DNA of 64,000 nucleotides, taken from positions 868,001 through 932,000 of the forward strand of contig JAAFIS010000001.1 of NCBI GenBank assembly GCA_013298695.1, given 5' to 3'. Made by a program: the position numbers and the translations under genes. Source of the DNA: Betaproteobacteria bacterium. Lineage in GTDB: Bacteria; Pseudomonadota; Gammaproteobacteria; Burkholderiales; Casimicrobiaceae. Each line of letters starts with the position of its first letter. Position 1 is the first letter of the stretch. This document shows positions 52,485 to 61,087 of this stretch, piece by piece. The notes beneath the pieces were generated by a model. It had not been told where the DNA came from. It was given only the letters and a program-made list of their open reading frames with translations, and searched no databases.

Positions 52485-53368
52485 CAAACTTGGCCCAACA
52501 ATCGCGTACGAAGCCAACCACTGACGCGGTCAAACAGCGCGACGAGGGCAACGATGACGATCAGCAACGTTGCGAGTCGATCCCACTGAAACAGCGAAAC
52601 CGCTTCGGTGACCAGCAGCCCGAGCCCACCCGCGCCAATCAAGCCGAGCACAGTTGAATCGCGCACATTGAATTCCCACAGATACAAGTGAGTTGCAATC
52701 CACTGCGCGTAAAAACCGCGACGCAGTCCGCGCCACAGAGTTTGCCACCGGGTGAGGCCGAGCGCAGCACCCGATTCCATCAAATTTTTCGGTGCTGCTT
52801 CGATCGTTTCCGCGAAAAGTTTTCCGTAGCTGCCTAGCGAATGAAGCGCTATTGCAAGAATGCCTGCGGTTGGCCCGAGGCCAACGACGCCCACCAAAAT
52901 TAATCCAAAGACGAGTGTGTGAATGGAGCGCAAAGCCGAGAACAAACCGCGTATGGGGATTCCGATAAGGTTCGGCAGACCGTTGTTGCGCGCGCCAAGG
53001 AAAGCAAGCGGAAGTGCGAGCAGCGCGGCGAGAAACGAGCCGAGCGTCGCGATTTGAAGCGTGGTGAGTATTGCTCGGCCGATGCCTGCCAGAAAATTTT
53101 GCTCGACTTGAGCTTTGTCCTCAACGCGCAGTAAACGACCGTCGTCGCTACGATACTCAACGCGTTGGTTGTCGGCAAACGCGTCCAAAAAACTGGGGCG
53201 ACTCATGTCGGCAGCGGCGCGCAACAGATTGGTAATCGGTTGTCGACCTGCAGAAAGCTCGCCCGCGGCAGCGAGCTGCCAGCTAAAAAGCGTGACCAAG
53301 CACAGGTATCCCGCCAGCACTGCGTAAGCGGGCCAGCGTGACGAAAATGCGATAGCAACTTTATTCAC
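52484..53368 (-). CDS. phnE: Phosphonate/phosphite-type ABC transporter permease (PhnE-like)
   Basis: 294 residues, GTG start. Six hydrophobic segments and the permease coupling motif in ETIEAAPKNLMESGAALGLTRWQTLWRG (EAA loop, ~180-205). The C-terminal part STVLGLIGAGGLGLLVTEAV is typical of PhnE. It follows the PhnD-like gene by 41 bases. No PhnC-type ATPase gene is present between or next to them, so the transporter needs an ATPase from elsewhere. The arsenosugar context suggests an oxyanion or organoarsenical substrate instead of phosphonate. Confidence 0.88.
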   Translation of the reverse strand: MNKVAIAFSSRWPAYAVLAGYLCLVTLFSWQLAAAGELSAGRQPITNLLRAAADMSRPSFLDAFADNQRVEYRSDDGRLLRVEDKAQVEQNFLAGIGRAILTTLQIATLGSFLAALLALPLAFLGARNNGLPNLIGIPIRGLFSALRSIHTLVFGLILVGVVGLGPTAGILAIALHSLGSYGKLFAETIEAAPKNLMESGAALGLTRWQTLWRGLRRGFYAQWIATHLYLWEFNVRDSTVLGLIGAGGLGLLVTEAVSLFQWDRLATLLIVIVALVALFDRVSGWLRTRLLGQV

Positions 53369-53409
53369 GTATCTGCGCTTTTAGTGGGGTAGAAGCGAAT
53401 ATTTAGCAG

Positions 53410-54327
53410 TTATTTGTTACGAAGTTTTCCAGTCGCAAGCCCTGCATCTTTAATCGGCTGATAGAAAGTATTGTCTTTATTCACGAAGCCTGTGTATCGC
53501 GGTGGCAACAGGTCGGGTTGCTTCGCGAGTTCGGTCCCGATACCGCTTAAGGCGGCCTGCAACTTGGCAACGAAAGCGCGATCTTTGGCAAGCGCTGCGC
53601 TCACGGCAACTGCATCGTTGGGCAACGGCGGCGAAGTCCAGAAAATCTTGCTGTCGTCGGCTTTGATCAAACCCTGCGTGATCATCGTATCGCGGTTACG
53701 GTTGAAATCTGCACCGGCGTCTAACTCGCGCCTGGTCACCGATGTTTCGATCGCCTGATGCTTGGTGTAGAGCGTTCTTGAAAAGTATTTTTCTGGATCG
53801 ATGCCGCGCTTTTGAAATTCGTAGAACGGAATCAAGTACCCCGAGGTCGATCCTTTGTCGCCGAACGCAAACGATTTGCCTTTCAGATCATCGATGGAAT
53901 TGATGCCGCTTGCGGGATGGGTCACCATGATGGCAAAGTATTCCGGTTTGCCGTCGTACAGGATGGTGGAGACCGCTTGTGCGCCCGCCTCGTGATTGGC
54001 AAGCACATAGCCCCACGGACCGAGCAGACCGATGTCGGTTTCGCCCGTCGCCAGCGATTTTGCGAGACCTTCCCAAGTGTCCACGGTGCGCAAAATGACT
54101 CTACGCCCGAGTGCTTTTTCGAGATAAGCCGCAAGTGGTTTGTAGGTGGCGTCGTTTTTCTCTCGGTCGGGCTGAAACAAGCCCACACCGAACCGCAGCG
54201 GCTCGGCCACGCTCGTTTGCGCGCTCGCTGCGCCTGTGATCTGAAGCGCGCCCAATGCCAGCGCGAAGGTGGCCGCTGTGACGACGTTTCGACGGATTGT
54301 GTTGATGCCGCAGCTAAGTTTTTTCAC
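53410..54327 (-). CDS. phnD: Phosphate/phosphite/phosphonate-type ABC substrate-binding protein (PhnD-like)
   Basis: 305 residues, GTG start, overlapping the previous gene by 14 bases. Signal peptide to about residue 37, then a PhnD-type type II binding fold: LRFGVGLFQPDREKNDATYKPLAAYLEKALGRRV, DIGLLGPWGYVLAN and GKSFAFGDKGSTSGYLIP. The last contains the ST/S anion-binding residues. Lies inside an arsenosugar-type operon, so arsenate, methylarsenical or phosphonate-like ligands are candidates. Confidence 0.9.
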   Translation of the reverse strand: MKKLSCGINTIRRNVVTAATFALALGALQITGAASAQTSVAEPLRFGVGLFQPDREKNDATYKPLAAYLEKALGRRVILRTVDTWEGLAKSLATGETDIGLLGPWGYVLANHEAGAQAVSTILYDGKPEYFAIMVTHPASGINSIDDLKGKSFAFGDKGSTSGYLIPFYEFQKRGIDPEKYFSRTLYTKHQAIETSVTRRELDAGADFNRNRDTMITQGLIKADDSKIFWTSPPLPNDAVAVSAALAKDRAFVAKLQAALSGIGTELAKQPDLLPPRYTGFVNKDNTFYQPIKDAGLATGKLRNK

Positions 54328-55066
54328 GGTAATACTCTCTTGCTAAAGTTTCTGGGCGAGCGCCCAACCAAAATCTAAATCGCCACCACCCCATGCGAAC
54401 CACGGTGCGAACGACACCGTCACGTTCCCATTTGCGTGCGGAGGTGTGAATCGGTGTGCGGATTCGAGCGGGCTTGCCGCCGTTGGGTGCATCGCGCAAT
54501 GTGGTGCGCAGTGCGCGCGAAATCGCAATGTCTTCCATTAGCGGCATTCGCGGGAATCCACCTGCGGCGACGTATGCGTCGCGGCGGACGAAGAGGGCTT
54601 GGTCGCCGGTGACGATTGCGCTGACCGCCGAGCGCCAGTTCATCATCGCCGCGATCACGCGCATGGCCGATCTGTTGCTCGAAAACGCGACATCGAATCG
54701 CCCCCAAGCGTGGGTTAGCAGTGCGCTGCAAACGAGCTCCGACGCGTTGGCTGGCAACACGCTATCGGCATGAATGAACCATAACCACTCACGATCGGTC
54801 GCCGCTGCACCGGCCGCGAGTTGGTTGCCGCGCCCCTTTTCTGCAATTACCAGTCGATCGAAGCGAGCTCGATCAGCTAATCGCATGGTCGCGTCATTTT
54901 TCGCCGCTGCGACGACGATCAATGTGCCGCGGTTTCGAGCGGTTTGAAGTTGTGCGAGGAGCTCGCTGAGTGCAACCGCGTCGTTGTACACAGGAATAAC
55001 AATCGCTAACCGCTCATGTGCAGCGGCGGCGTCCGGCCAACTGTTTGTCCCGTCTTTGCTATTCAC
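54314..55066 (-). CDS. TIGR04283-family glycosyltransferase, arsenosugar cluster
   Basis: 250 residues. I set the start at GTG 55066, which overlaps the phosphoesterase stop (GTGA); the upstream extension of the frame lies inside that gene. GT-A fold: IVIPVYNDAVALSELLAQL at the N-terminus, FIHADSVLP as the DxD region at ~95, GDQALFVRRDAYVAAGGFP and LMEDIAISRAL. The family TIGR04283 is a marker of arsenosugar-type clusters. Probably transfers a sugar moiety to a lipid or small acceptor. Confidence 0.9.
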   Translation of the reverse strand: MNSKDGTNSWPDAAAAHERLAIVIPVYNDAVALSELLAQLQTARNRGTLIVVAAAKNDATMRLADRARFDRLVIAEKGRGNQLAAGAAATDREWLWFIHADSVLPANASELVCSALLTHAWGRFDVAFSSNRSAMRVIAAMMNWRSAVSAIVTGDQALFVRRDAYVAAGGFPRMPLMEDIAISRALRTTLRDAPNGGKPARIRTPIHTSARKWERDGVVRTVVRMGWWRFRFWLGARPETLAREYYREKT

Positions 55067-56076
55067 GGCGAAACTACGGCTTCGCCAAGCGCTTCCTCGA
55101 ATGTGAAATTGGTGCCATTCACGATGCGCGAAAAGTATGAATCGTGGGCCGCCGTGCCGCGTGGCCAGAGCGCAAGGAAGTGTGCTCGCCATGCGTCAAA
55201 ATCAAATTCAAGGGCAATCGCTTCAATCACCACGTCGTGGTGATGTGATCGATAAAGTACGTTGGCTTCGGAACTTGTGGAGGCCAATCGCGCGATACGT
55301 GTGACCACGCCAAAGCGAGTGTTGGCGAAGCAGGGCATCCCAGCTGATCCATTGTTCACGATGGATCGAAAATCGCTGCCATCTTGCAAGCTGCGCAACG
55401 CCGGAAGGCAGGTGTGGGACGAGGCGACAATGTCAGCGTTTGCGTCGCGCATCGAGCGCAGCGCCCAATCCGATTCCTTCTCCTGATCGAGGGATTTCGG
55501 GTCGAGTCGCCAGCCAGCGAGTGATTCCAGATCGCCGTGAACCACGACCACGCGTTGCTTGCCCACACGAAACGCGGCGTGCATCGGAAGCGCCGCTAGT
55601 GCGCTGCGAGCAACTGGATGAGCTCGACTTGCGGCGCGCAGCTGCCGCAGGATGTCGTTGGAGCGCTCGACCACGCCGTCGTCGACAGAATCCGGATAGG
55701 CGCAGCCGCAACCGTTATCTTCGTCCGCAGCAATTTCGGTTTCAACGTTGCCACGAAGTCGATAAAAGCGCGGGTCTCGCGAGGTGCGAGTTTCCACCTC
55801 TAAAAATGCGTTTGCCTGTGCGTCGAACCAATGAAAATCGCCATTGAACGCGACAGCAACCGACGACGTTTCGGTCGCGATGAGCCGCTCAAGCGCATCG
55901 AGTGCGAACAGATTGCCATAAAGACCGCCCGCGCAATACAGCACATCGGTGTCAGTTGTGGCGAGCGTAGCTAGCGATGCCGGCGTGTAGCGATACGAAA
56001 TGGGGCAGCTGCGGCCTGCCGCCTGCGCGCTCAGTGCAACGCCTTGCGATGAAGGCGGCGAGTCTGCCGCGCTCAA
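55063..56076 (-). CDS. Calcineurin-like phosphoesterase-related protein with degenerate first metal motif
   Basis: 337 residues, TTG start coupled to the arsS stop. The order of calcineurin-like motifs is visible: AGGLYGNLFALDALERL where DxHG is expected, FNGDFHWFD (GD), RGNVETE (GNxE), VVVHGDLE (H) and ASSHTCLP (GHTH-like). The first motif has lost its DxH pair, and the last is SHT instead of GHTH. Metal binding may be altered. Its place in the arsS operon suggests a pathway-specific hydrolase or a regulatory relic; I cannot decide. Confidence 0.65.
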   Translation of the reverse strand: MSAADSPPSSQGVALSAQAAGRSCPISYRYTPASLATLATTDTDVLYCAGGLYGNLFALDALERLIATETSSVAVAFNGDFHWFDAQANAFLEVETRTSRDPRFYRLRGNVETEIAADEDNGCGCAYPDSVDDGVVERSNDILRQLRAASRAHPVARSALAALPMHAAFRVGKQRVVVVHGDLESLAGWRLDPKSLDQEKESDWALRSMRDANADIVASSHTCLPALRSLQDGSDFRSIVNNGSAGMPCFANTRFGVVTRIARLASTSSEANVLYRSHHHDVVIEAIALEFDFDAWRAHFLALWPRGTAAHDSYFSRIVNGTNFTFEEALGEAVVSP

Positions 56077-57047
56077 GCCAGTGCGCCGCCGCAGCTACTG
56101 CCTTGCCCGGCCGTGCAGCCATAGCAATGATCGGCGATGCGGATCGGCTGATTGTGAAGATCGTTGGAGAGCAGATCGGAGACATGAAGGCGCGCTTTTT
56201 TCCCAGCAATCGCTAAGGGCAACGGCGCAGGGAGTCCGAGCATTTGATTGAAATCGCAATCGTAGAGCGCCCCGTTGTAGTCCACTGAAACCGTATCGCG
56301 GCACATCACGGCTTCAATATTTGCGTCTTGGTGATTCTCGCGGAGCAGCTTCATGTAGCCTGCGAACGTGCCCTTCGAGATGAGCATGCTGCCGAAGCGT
56401 TGAATCGGCATATTGGCGAGGGTGTAGAGGTGGTCGAAGGTGATGCCAAATTGCTCGCCCAAGAGCCGCTTGTAATCCGCTTCAAGTTTGGCTTGTGCCG
56501 GCGGCAAACTAGGGCCTAATGGGTTGTAGACAAGGCTCAGTTCAAGCGCACCACCGCGGCCGTAGCCCAACGCATTGAGTTGCTGCAACGCTTTGATGCT
56601 TTTCTCGAAGGTGCCTTTCCCGCGCTGTTCGTCTACGTTTTTCAAGCTGTAACACGGTAGCGAGGCAACAATCGTTACCCCCGATGCCGCGAGGAAATCG
56701 GCGAGCGTTTCCTGGCCGGGTTCAAACAAAATCGTAAGATTGCAGCGATCAATCACCTTCACGCCCAGCGCGCGCGCGGCGGTGACAAGTCGGCGGAAAT
56801 GGACGTTGAGTTCAGGTGCGCCGCCAGTTAAATCGAGCGTTTTTATAGAGCGCGAAGCGAGCACCTTGATCACCGTATCGATCACCTCAGCACTCATGGT
56901 TTCAGTGCGTTGTGGTGAGGCATTTACGTGGCAATGCTGGCAGCTTTGATTGCAGACGTAGCCAAGGTTGACCTGCAAAGTTTGCAGCGCTCGGCGGCGA
57001 ATGGGTGGAAATGTAGTTTGCTGGAGGAGAGGAAGCGTTGCGTGCAT
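56073..57047 (-). CDS. arsS: Arsenosugar biosynthesis radical SAM protein ArsS
   Basis: 324 residues. Radical SAM CxxxCxxC motif CNQSCQHCHVNASP at ~32, LTGGAPELN, and a long C-terminal region with MCRDTVSVDYNGALYDCDFNQMLG and the final CYGCTAGQGSSCGG. These are the hallmarks of the ArsS/TIGR04167 family. ArsS is implicated in making dimethylarsinoyl-ribosides from dimethylarsenic and SAM-derived adenosyl. First gene of the six-gene minus-strand operon. No arsM is seen in the window. Confidence 0.93.
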   Translation of the reverse strand: MHATLPLLQQTTFPPIRRRALQTLQVNLGYVCNQSCQHCHVNASPQRTETMSAEVIDTVIKVLASRSIKTLDLTGGAPELNVHFRRLVTAARALGVKVIDRCNLTILFEPGQETLADFLAASGVTIVASLPCYSLKNVDEQRGKGTFEKSIKALQQLNALGYGRGGALELSLVYNPLGPSLPPAQAKLEADYKRLLGEQFGITFDHLYTLANMPIQRFGSMLISKGTFAGYMKLLRENHQDANIEAVMCRDTVSVDYNGALYDCDFNQMLGLPAPLPLAIAGKKARLHVSDLLSNDLHNQPIRIADHCYGCTAGQGSSCGGALA

Positions 57048-57480
57048 TCGAAGGTTTTGAAATCTAGGTGTGCCGTAAGTGTCGTTGATTCATAGAGCGC
57101 TTGGGACAGCGTGCGTTCCCAAACTGCGTGCGAACGCTACCAAGCGTGAGCAAAAGTGAGCGATCATCGCATTTAGGCGTTGCAACGCGCTGCCATCGTG
57201 CGCTCTCGCCTCACCTCGCTACGACTCAATTGCGAGCTTGGATGTGTCGAATTCTGCGCTAGATCCTTACAGGTGTCGCGCCTGTGTGTATGTGCCGCGA
57301 TACGTGATCCGCAGGTCAGAAGCGGTTGTGTAGGCGGGATTGAATTCTTGAAGAGGACTATTCGACTTATCGTATTTAACGGCTATTTAATAAGGCGCGA
57401 TATTGTTTTTGTGTGTAAGTCTAGAACAGTACTAAATCGCAGGCAAGCCCATTTTTGACGGGGACATCGAGAAAAAGTTA
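57048..57480. other. Intergenic region upstream of arsS
   Basis: About 430 bases; no believable gene. Should carry the arsS operon promoter. The right half (57370-57460) is AT-rich. I could not spot an ArsR-type operator by eye. Confidence 0.4.
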
Positions 57481-58032
57481 TTACCAAGTCAGTGGCACGT
57501 CACGGTCGCGCGACCACTCGGATTCGTTTTCCAACGTGATCAAACTGACCGCTCGGAATAAATCGCGGTAAGTATCACGTGCGACCGGCGTAATGTTTCT
57601 TATCAACGCATCGAATTGATTGGGTTGCACGGCGCGGCCGAGGGTAATGTGGGGTTCGTAATCAAACTCGGGCCGAAGAAATTCTGCGAGTGGGCCGCGA
57701 TATAAACGATCATGCATTTCAACGAGCGCGTCGCGTCCCACTTGGGACGCAATTCCCACGAATTCATTTTGCGCCGACCACATTCCATTCATCACTACAG
57801 GAAATGCGGGCCACGCGCGCACCACTTTTTGAACGTGGGCCGTGAGTTGATCGAGCGTGAGCCGCGAGTGAAACGGAAACACAAGCGTTAAATGCGCAGG
57901 CATCGCATTGCCCATAGGATCGTATTGCGAACGAAAACGATCGATTGATGCGACATTGGAAAAGCTCGGAAACCAAACCACCGCCCGGCGTGGCAGCGTG
58001 GGTCGCAGAATGTAGGTTAGTTTTCGGGACAT
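57481..58032 (-). CDS. 2H phosphoesterase (2'-5' RNA ligase family)
   Basis: 183 residues from ATG 58032 (MSRKLTY). Two HxT motifs define the 2H fold: HLTLVFPF at ~47 and HITLGRAV at ~130. Such enzymes hydrolyse or ligate 2',5' or cyclic phosphodiesters in RNA or nucleotides. It follows mobA by 28 bases on the same strand, so it is probably the last gene of the fdhD-mobA transcript. Confidence 0.88.
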   Translation of the reverse strand: MSRKLTYILRPTLPRRAVVWFPSFSNVASIDRFRSQYDPMGNAMPAHLTLVFPFHSRLTLDQLTAHVQKVVRAWPAFPVVMNGMWSAQNEFVGIASQVGRDALVEMHDRLYRGPLAEFLRPEFDYEPHITLGRAVQPNQFDALIRNITPVARDTYRDLFRAVSLITLENESEWSRDRDVPLTW

Positions 58033-58060
58033 GATGCTTAGCGGGACAACGCGAGCTGCG

Positions 58061-58732
58061 CTACGACGGTTCGCCGGGAAGAGTGCGTTGCGAAAGCGGC
58101 ACGTCGTGCTGCATTGCTGCAAGCTCAGCGACGGTGTTGATATTTGCAAACGCACGCGCATCCACGAACGCCACGTTTGCCACGGTGTGCGTCGCCGTCC
58201 AGCGGTCAATTTTTCGCTCTCCGGCGCGGAGAAACGCTTCGAGGCTATCGAGCAAGGTTGTTTTGTAGAGCGCGAAGACCGGTTGCGTGTGCTCGTCGCT
58301 CACAGCAACCGCAATTTCGGTGTTATCACGCGTCATCGCGTCGTGTAAACGTGCCACCAAATCAAGCGGCAAGAAAGGGGAATCGCACGGGGAGGTGACG
58401 ATCAGCGGCGCGGTGCACGCGCGCATGCCTGCGTGCAGACCCGCGAGCGGCCCTGCGAAACCGGAAACTTCGTCGCTCACTATCGGAAAGCCAAATGCTG
58501 AGTACACATCAATATTTCGGTTGGCATTCACCAGCATCGAACTCACCTGCGGCAACAAACGCTCAATCGCGTGAGCCACCATCGGCTTGCCGCGAAACGG
58601 CACCAGTCCTTTGTCTTGTGAATCCATGCGCCGACCCATACCGCCGGCAAGTATTAGTCCCGTGATCTGTGAGTGGTGAACAGCGAGCAGTGCGGCATCG
58701 CTGTTCTGCGCGGAAAACGGTTCACTACTCAC
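58061..58732 (-). CDS. mobA: Molybdenum cofactor guanylyltransferase
   Basis: 223 residues, GTG start overlapping the fdhD stop (GTGA). The nucleotide-binding signature LILAGGMGRRMDSQDKGLV, then FRGKPMVAHAIERL, GPLAGLHAGM and SPCDSPFLP are typical. MobA attaches GMP to molybdopterin to give the MGD cofactor of formate dehydrogenase and nitrate reductase. Next to fdhD, consistent with a role in formate dehydrogenase maturation. Confidence 0.95.
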   Translation of the reverse strand: MSSEPFSAQNSDAALLAVHHSQITGLILAGGMGRRMDSQDKGLVPFRGKPMVAHAIERLLPQVSSMLVNANRNIDVYSAFGFPIVSDEVSGFAGPLAGLHAGMRACTAPLIVTSPCDSPFLPLDLVARLHDAMTRDNTEIAVAVSDEHTQPVFALYKTTLLDSLEAFLRAGERKIDRWTATHTVANVAFVDARAFANINTVAELAAMQHDVPLSQRTLPGEPS

Positions 58733-59571
58733 TTGTCACCGCTCACTGCACCGTCAAACACAAACCGCCGGGCATCGTTAAACAACAAGAAATGCCGATT
58801 CACCGCGCGGCCAATCATGGTCATCCCGACTCGCTTGGCGATTTCGTAGCCCATTTGCGTAAGTCCACTGCGTGACACGAGAAATGGAACGCCCATCTGC
58901 GCCGCTTTAATGACCATTTCGCTGGTGAGTCGGCCGGTGGTGTAGAAAATTTTGTCGTTGCCGTTGATGCCGTCGAGCCACATCATGCCTGCGATTGCGT
59001 CAACCGCATTGTGGCGGCCCACATCTTCGACAAAGTAAAGCAATTCGGGCGTTTGCGAAAAGAGCGCGCAGCCGTGTACTGCGCCCGCTTGTTTATAAAT
59101 CGTTTCGTGTTTACGCACGAGCTCGGAGAGCGCGTAGAGCGTGGATTGTTTGAGTTGACCGTCGCGCGGCAGATTCACATCGTCAATTTCTGCCATAAGG
59201 TCGCCGAACACCGTGCCTTGCCCGCAGCCGGTAGTCTTCGTGCGATGTTCCATCTTCGCGTCGAGGTCAACGAGGCCGTTTCGCGTGTAAACCGACGCTG
59301 CGTTTACTTCCCAATCCACTTGCACGGCGACGATATCTTCAATCGATTCGACCAATCGTTGGTTGCGCAAATAACCTAGCACCAGCGCCTCTGGGGCTGC
59401 GCCGAGCGTCATGATTGTGAGTATTTCGCGTTTGTCGACGTAAACCGTGAGCGGATGTTCGCCCGCGATGTGCGTTTGGCCTTCGTTGCCGTGCTCGTCG
59501 ATGGTGGCCACCGAAAAGGTTGACGGCCGCGCAGACGCTGTAAGTTTCGGACGATAGAGTGAAGCTGCCAT
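58729..59571 (-). CDS. fdhD: Formate dehydrogenase accessory sulfurtransferase
   Basis: 280 residues from ATG 59571 (MAASLYRPK); upstream open frame shows no similarity. FdhD passes sulfur from IscS to the Mo-bis-MGD cofactor. Conserved parts include GEHPLTVYVDKREILTIMTLG, KTTGCGQGTVFGD, FVEDVGRHNAVDAIAG and TTGRLTSEMVIKAA. At the redox-cysteine motif only the first cysteine is present (CGQG instead of CxxC). That variant also occurs, as I recall, in other betaproteobacterial FdhD. Confidence 0.94.
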   Translation of the reverse strand: MAASLYRPKLTASARPSTFSVATIDEHGNEGQTHIAGEHPLTVYVDKREILTIMTLGAAPEALVLGYLRNQRLVESIEDIVAVQVDWEVNAASVYTRNGLVDLDAKMEHRTKTTGCGQGTVFGDLMAEIDDVNLPRDGQLKQSTLYALSELVRKHETIYKQAGAVHGCALFSQTPELLYFVEDVGRHNAVDAIAGMMWLDGINGNDKIFYTTGRLTSEMVIKAAQMGVPFLVSRSGLTQMGYEIAKRVGMTMIGRAVNRHFLLFNDARRFVFDGAVSGDK

Positions 59572-59707
59572 GTTCGCAATGTTATCGAGATGCGGTGGGT
59601 GAAAAGTCGCCTTGTTTCTTAAGGGGAAGCGCTTGCCCTCATGGGCTGCAATTTCGCTCGCGTTTATGTGACAATCGCGACAACTATGAAGTATTTTCAG
59701 GTGACGT

Positions 59708-60286
59708 ATGTTGGACAAAGACGGCTTCCGGCCGAACGTCGCCATTGTGATCGCGAATCACAGGAACCAGGTCTTTTGGGGTAAGCGGATACGAGAACAT
59801 TCGTGGCAATTTCCGCAGGGCGGAATCAATTCGGGCGAGAGCCCGGAGACTGCGATGTACCGTGAACTCTATGAGGAAGTGGGGCTTCGGCCGGAACATG
59901 TGCAAATCCTCGGGCGAACGCGCGATTGGCTACGCTATGAGGTGCCCACCACGTGGGTGAAACGGGAATGGCGCGGTAACTACCGCGGCCAGAAACAGAT
60001 TTGGTATCTGATCCGATTGGTCGGGCGCGATTCCGATCTCAATTTGCGTGCCGATGCCAAGCCTGAGTTTGATGCCTGGCGCTGGACCGATTATTGGGTG
60101 GATCTCGACGGCGTGATCGACTTCAAGCGCGAGGTTTACAAGAAAGCGTTGATTGAGCTTGAGCGCTATCTGCATTCGCGCTCGATTTCACGCCGCGACC
60201 GATTGTTCGGACATCTGCCGCGAACGCCGCCGGAGCATTTTCAGCGACCGCTCGATTCGCCCACGTTAGCTGGGCAAGAAGAGTAA
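59708..60286 (+). CDS. rppH: RNA 5'-pyrophosphohydrolase (Nudix)
   Basis: 192 residues. Starts [15 protein letters not shown], typical of RppH/NudH. The Nudix box [23 protein letters not shown] is complete at ~38-60 with REXXEE. It removes pyrophosphate from mRNA 5' ends and triggers decay. A basic tail with [10 protein letters not shown] follows, longer than the E. coli form. Divergent from fdhD and followed by a terminator. Confidence 0.95.
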   Translation: MLDKDGFRPNVAIVIANHRNQVFWGKRIREHSWQFPQGGINSGESPETAMYRELYEEVGLRPEHVQILGRTRDWLRYEVPTTWVKREWRGNYRGQKQIWYLIRLVGRDSDLNLRADAKPEFDAWRWTDYWVDLDGVIDFKREVYKKALIELERYLHSRSISRRDRLFGHLPRTPPEHFQRPLDSPTLAGQEE

Positions 60287-60293
60287 AAATAAA

Positions 60294-60316
60294 GAAAGCC
60301 GCTTAACGCGGCTTTC
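60294..60316. terminator. Rho-independent terminator after rppH
   Basis: Perfect 9-base stem GAAAGCCGC / GCGGCTTTC with a 5-base loop, followed by a short T-run (ATTTC). It lies seven bases after the rppH stop, between convergent genes. Confidence 0.82.
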
Positions 60317-60363
60317 ATTTCTTCCGCCCAATGAATACGGGCTTTGCGATTGATTGCTATTCG

Positions 60364-60939
60364 TTAGCGAAACATCGCGCCACCCATCATCGCGCCGCCC
60401 AGGAACATGGAAACTAAAACGCCCATGAGCACAAACGTCATCACTAGGTATGCAACGATGATCAGCGCGGTGTAGCCAATCGATTTGTCGTGCGGATTCT
60501 TCATGCAGGGCGACAAACCAAGATATAGGAGATAGATCCCGTAAATTCCAGCGATCAAAGCGATGATGCCGCCCAAAAATGGGATCACGTGGAAGATGCC
60601 GGCAAGCCATCCCGGCGTTGAGCTGTAGATCACCACTTTGAGCGCGTTGACCGGATTTTTTACGCCGTCAAACGTTGGCGCGAGCGCGTTCACAATCAAG
60701 CTGGCCACAAAGATCACCAGCATTGTGACGACATAGGTGATGATCGCCATCGTCACGCCGAATCTGATCATGCCCATTGAGCCAAGAATGAGTCCGATCG
60801 CTGGGATCGCGGCGAGGATCAATGCGTAGTTCACGTAGAGCGACTGCGTGGTCGCAGGTTCATCGGCAATCTTTTGCCATTCAGTCTGCGGCGATAAACA
60901 AATGTTTTTCACGCGCTCAATTAATTTTGCAAAATCCAT
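60364..60939 (-). CDS. Yip1-family membrane protein
   Basis: 191 residues from ATG 60939 (MDFAKLIERVKNICLSP). YIP1 hallmark WQKIADEPATTQSLYVNYALILAAIPA near the N-terminus, then five hydrophobic segments, including PGWLAGIFHVIPFLGG and YTALIIVAYLVMTFVLMGV. The sequence ends in a Gly/Met-rich tail. Bacterial function is unknown. Convergent with rppH. Confidence 0.9.
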   Translation of the reverse strand: MDFAKLIERVKNICLSPQTEWQKIADEPATTQSLYVNYALILAAIPAIGLILGSMGMIRFGVTMAIITYVVTMLVIFVASLIVNALAPTFDGVKNPVNALKVVIYSSTPGWLAGIFHVIPFLGGIIALIAGIYGIYLLYLGLSPCMKNPHDKSIGYTALIIVAYLVMTFVLMGVLVSMFLGGAMMGGAMFR

Positions 60940-61087
60940 CGTTGATTCCCTTTGTTGTAGTGTCAATGAAAAGTCGAAGTTCGCTGCGCTGCAGCACCAG
61001 CACTGAGTCGCAGCCCCCACATCGTCGGTTCAGTCATACGCCGCGAGTGTATGCCCGAATTTTCTGAACGCAACGCCCGCAACGCAT

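Noticed and set aside
54314-55192. Longer form of the TIGR04283 glycosyltransferase starting at 55192
   Set aside because: The extra 42 codons lie fully inside the phosphoesterase gene and have no family similarity; GTG 55066 gives a GTGA coupling.
57180-57458. Plus-strand 92-codon open frame upstream of arsS
   Set aside because: No ribosome-binding site and Cys/Arg-rich random-looking translation; probably promoter region.
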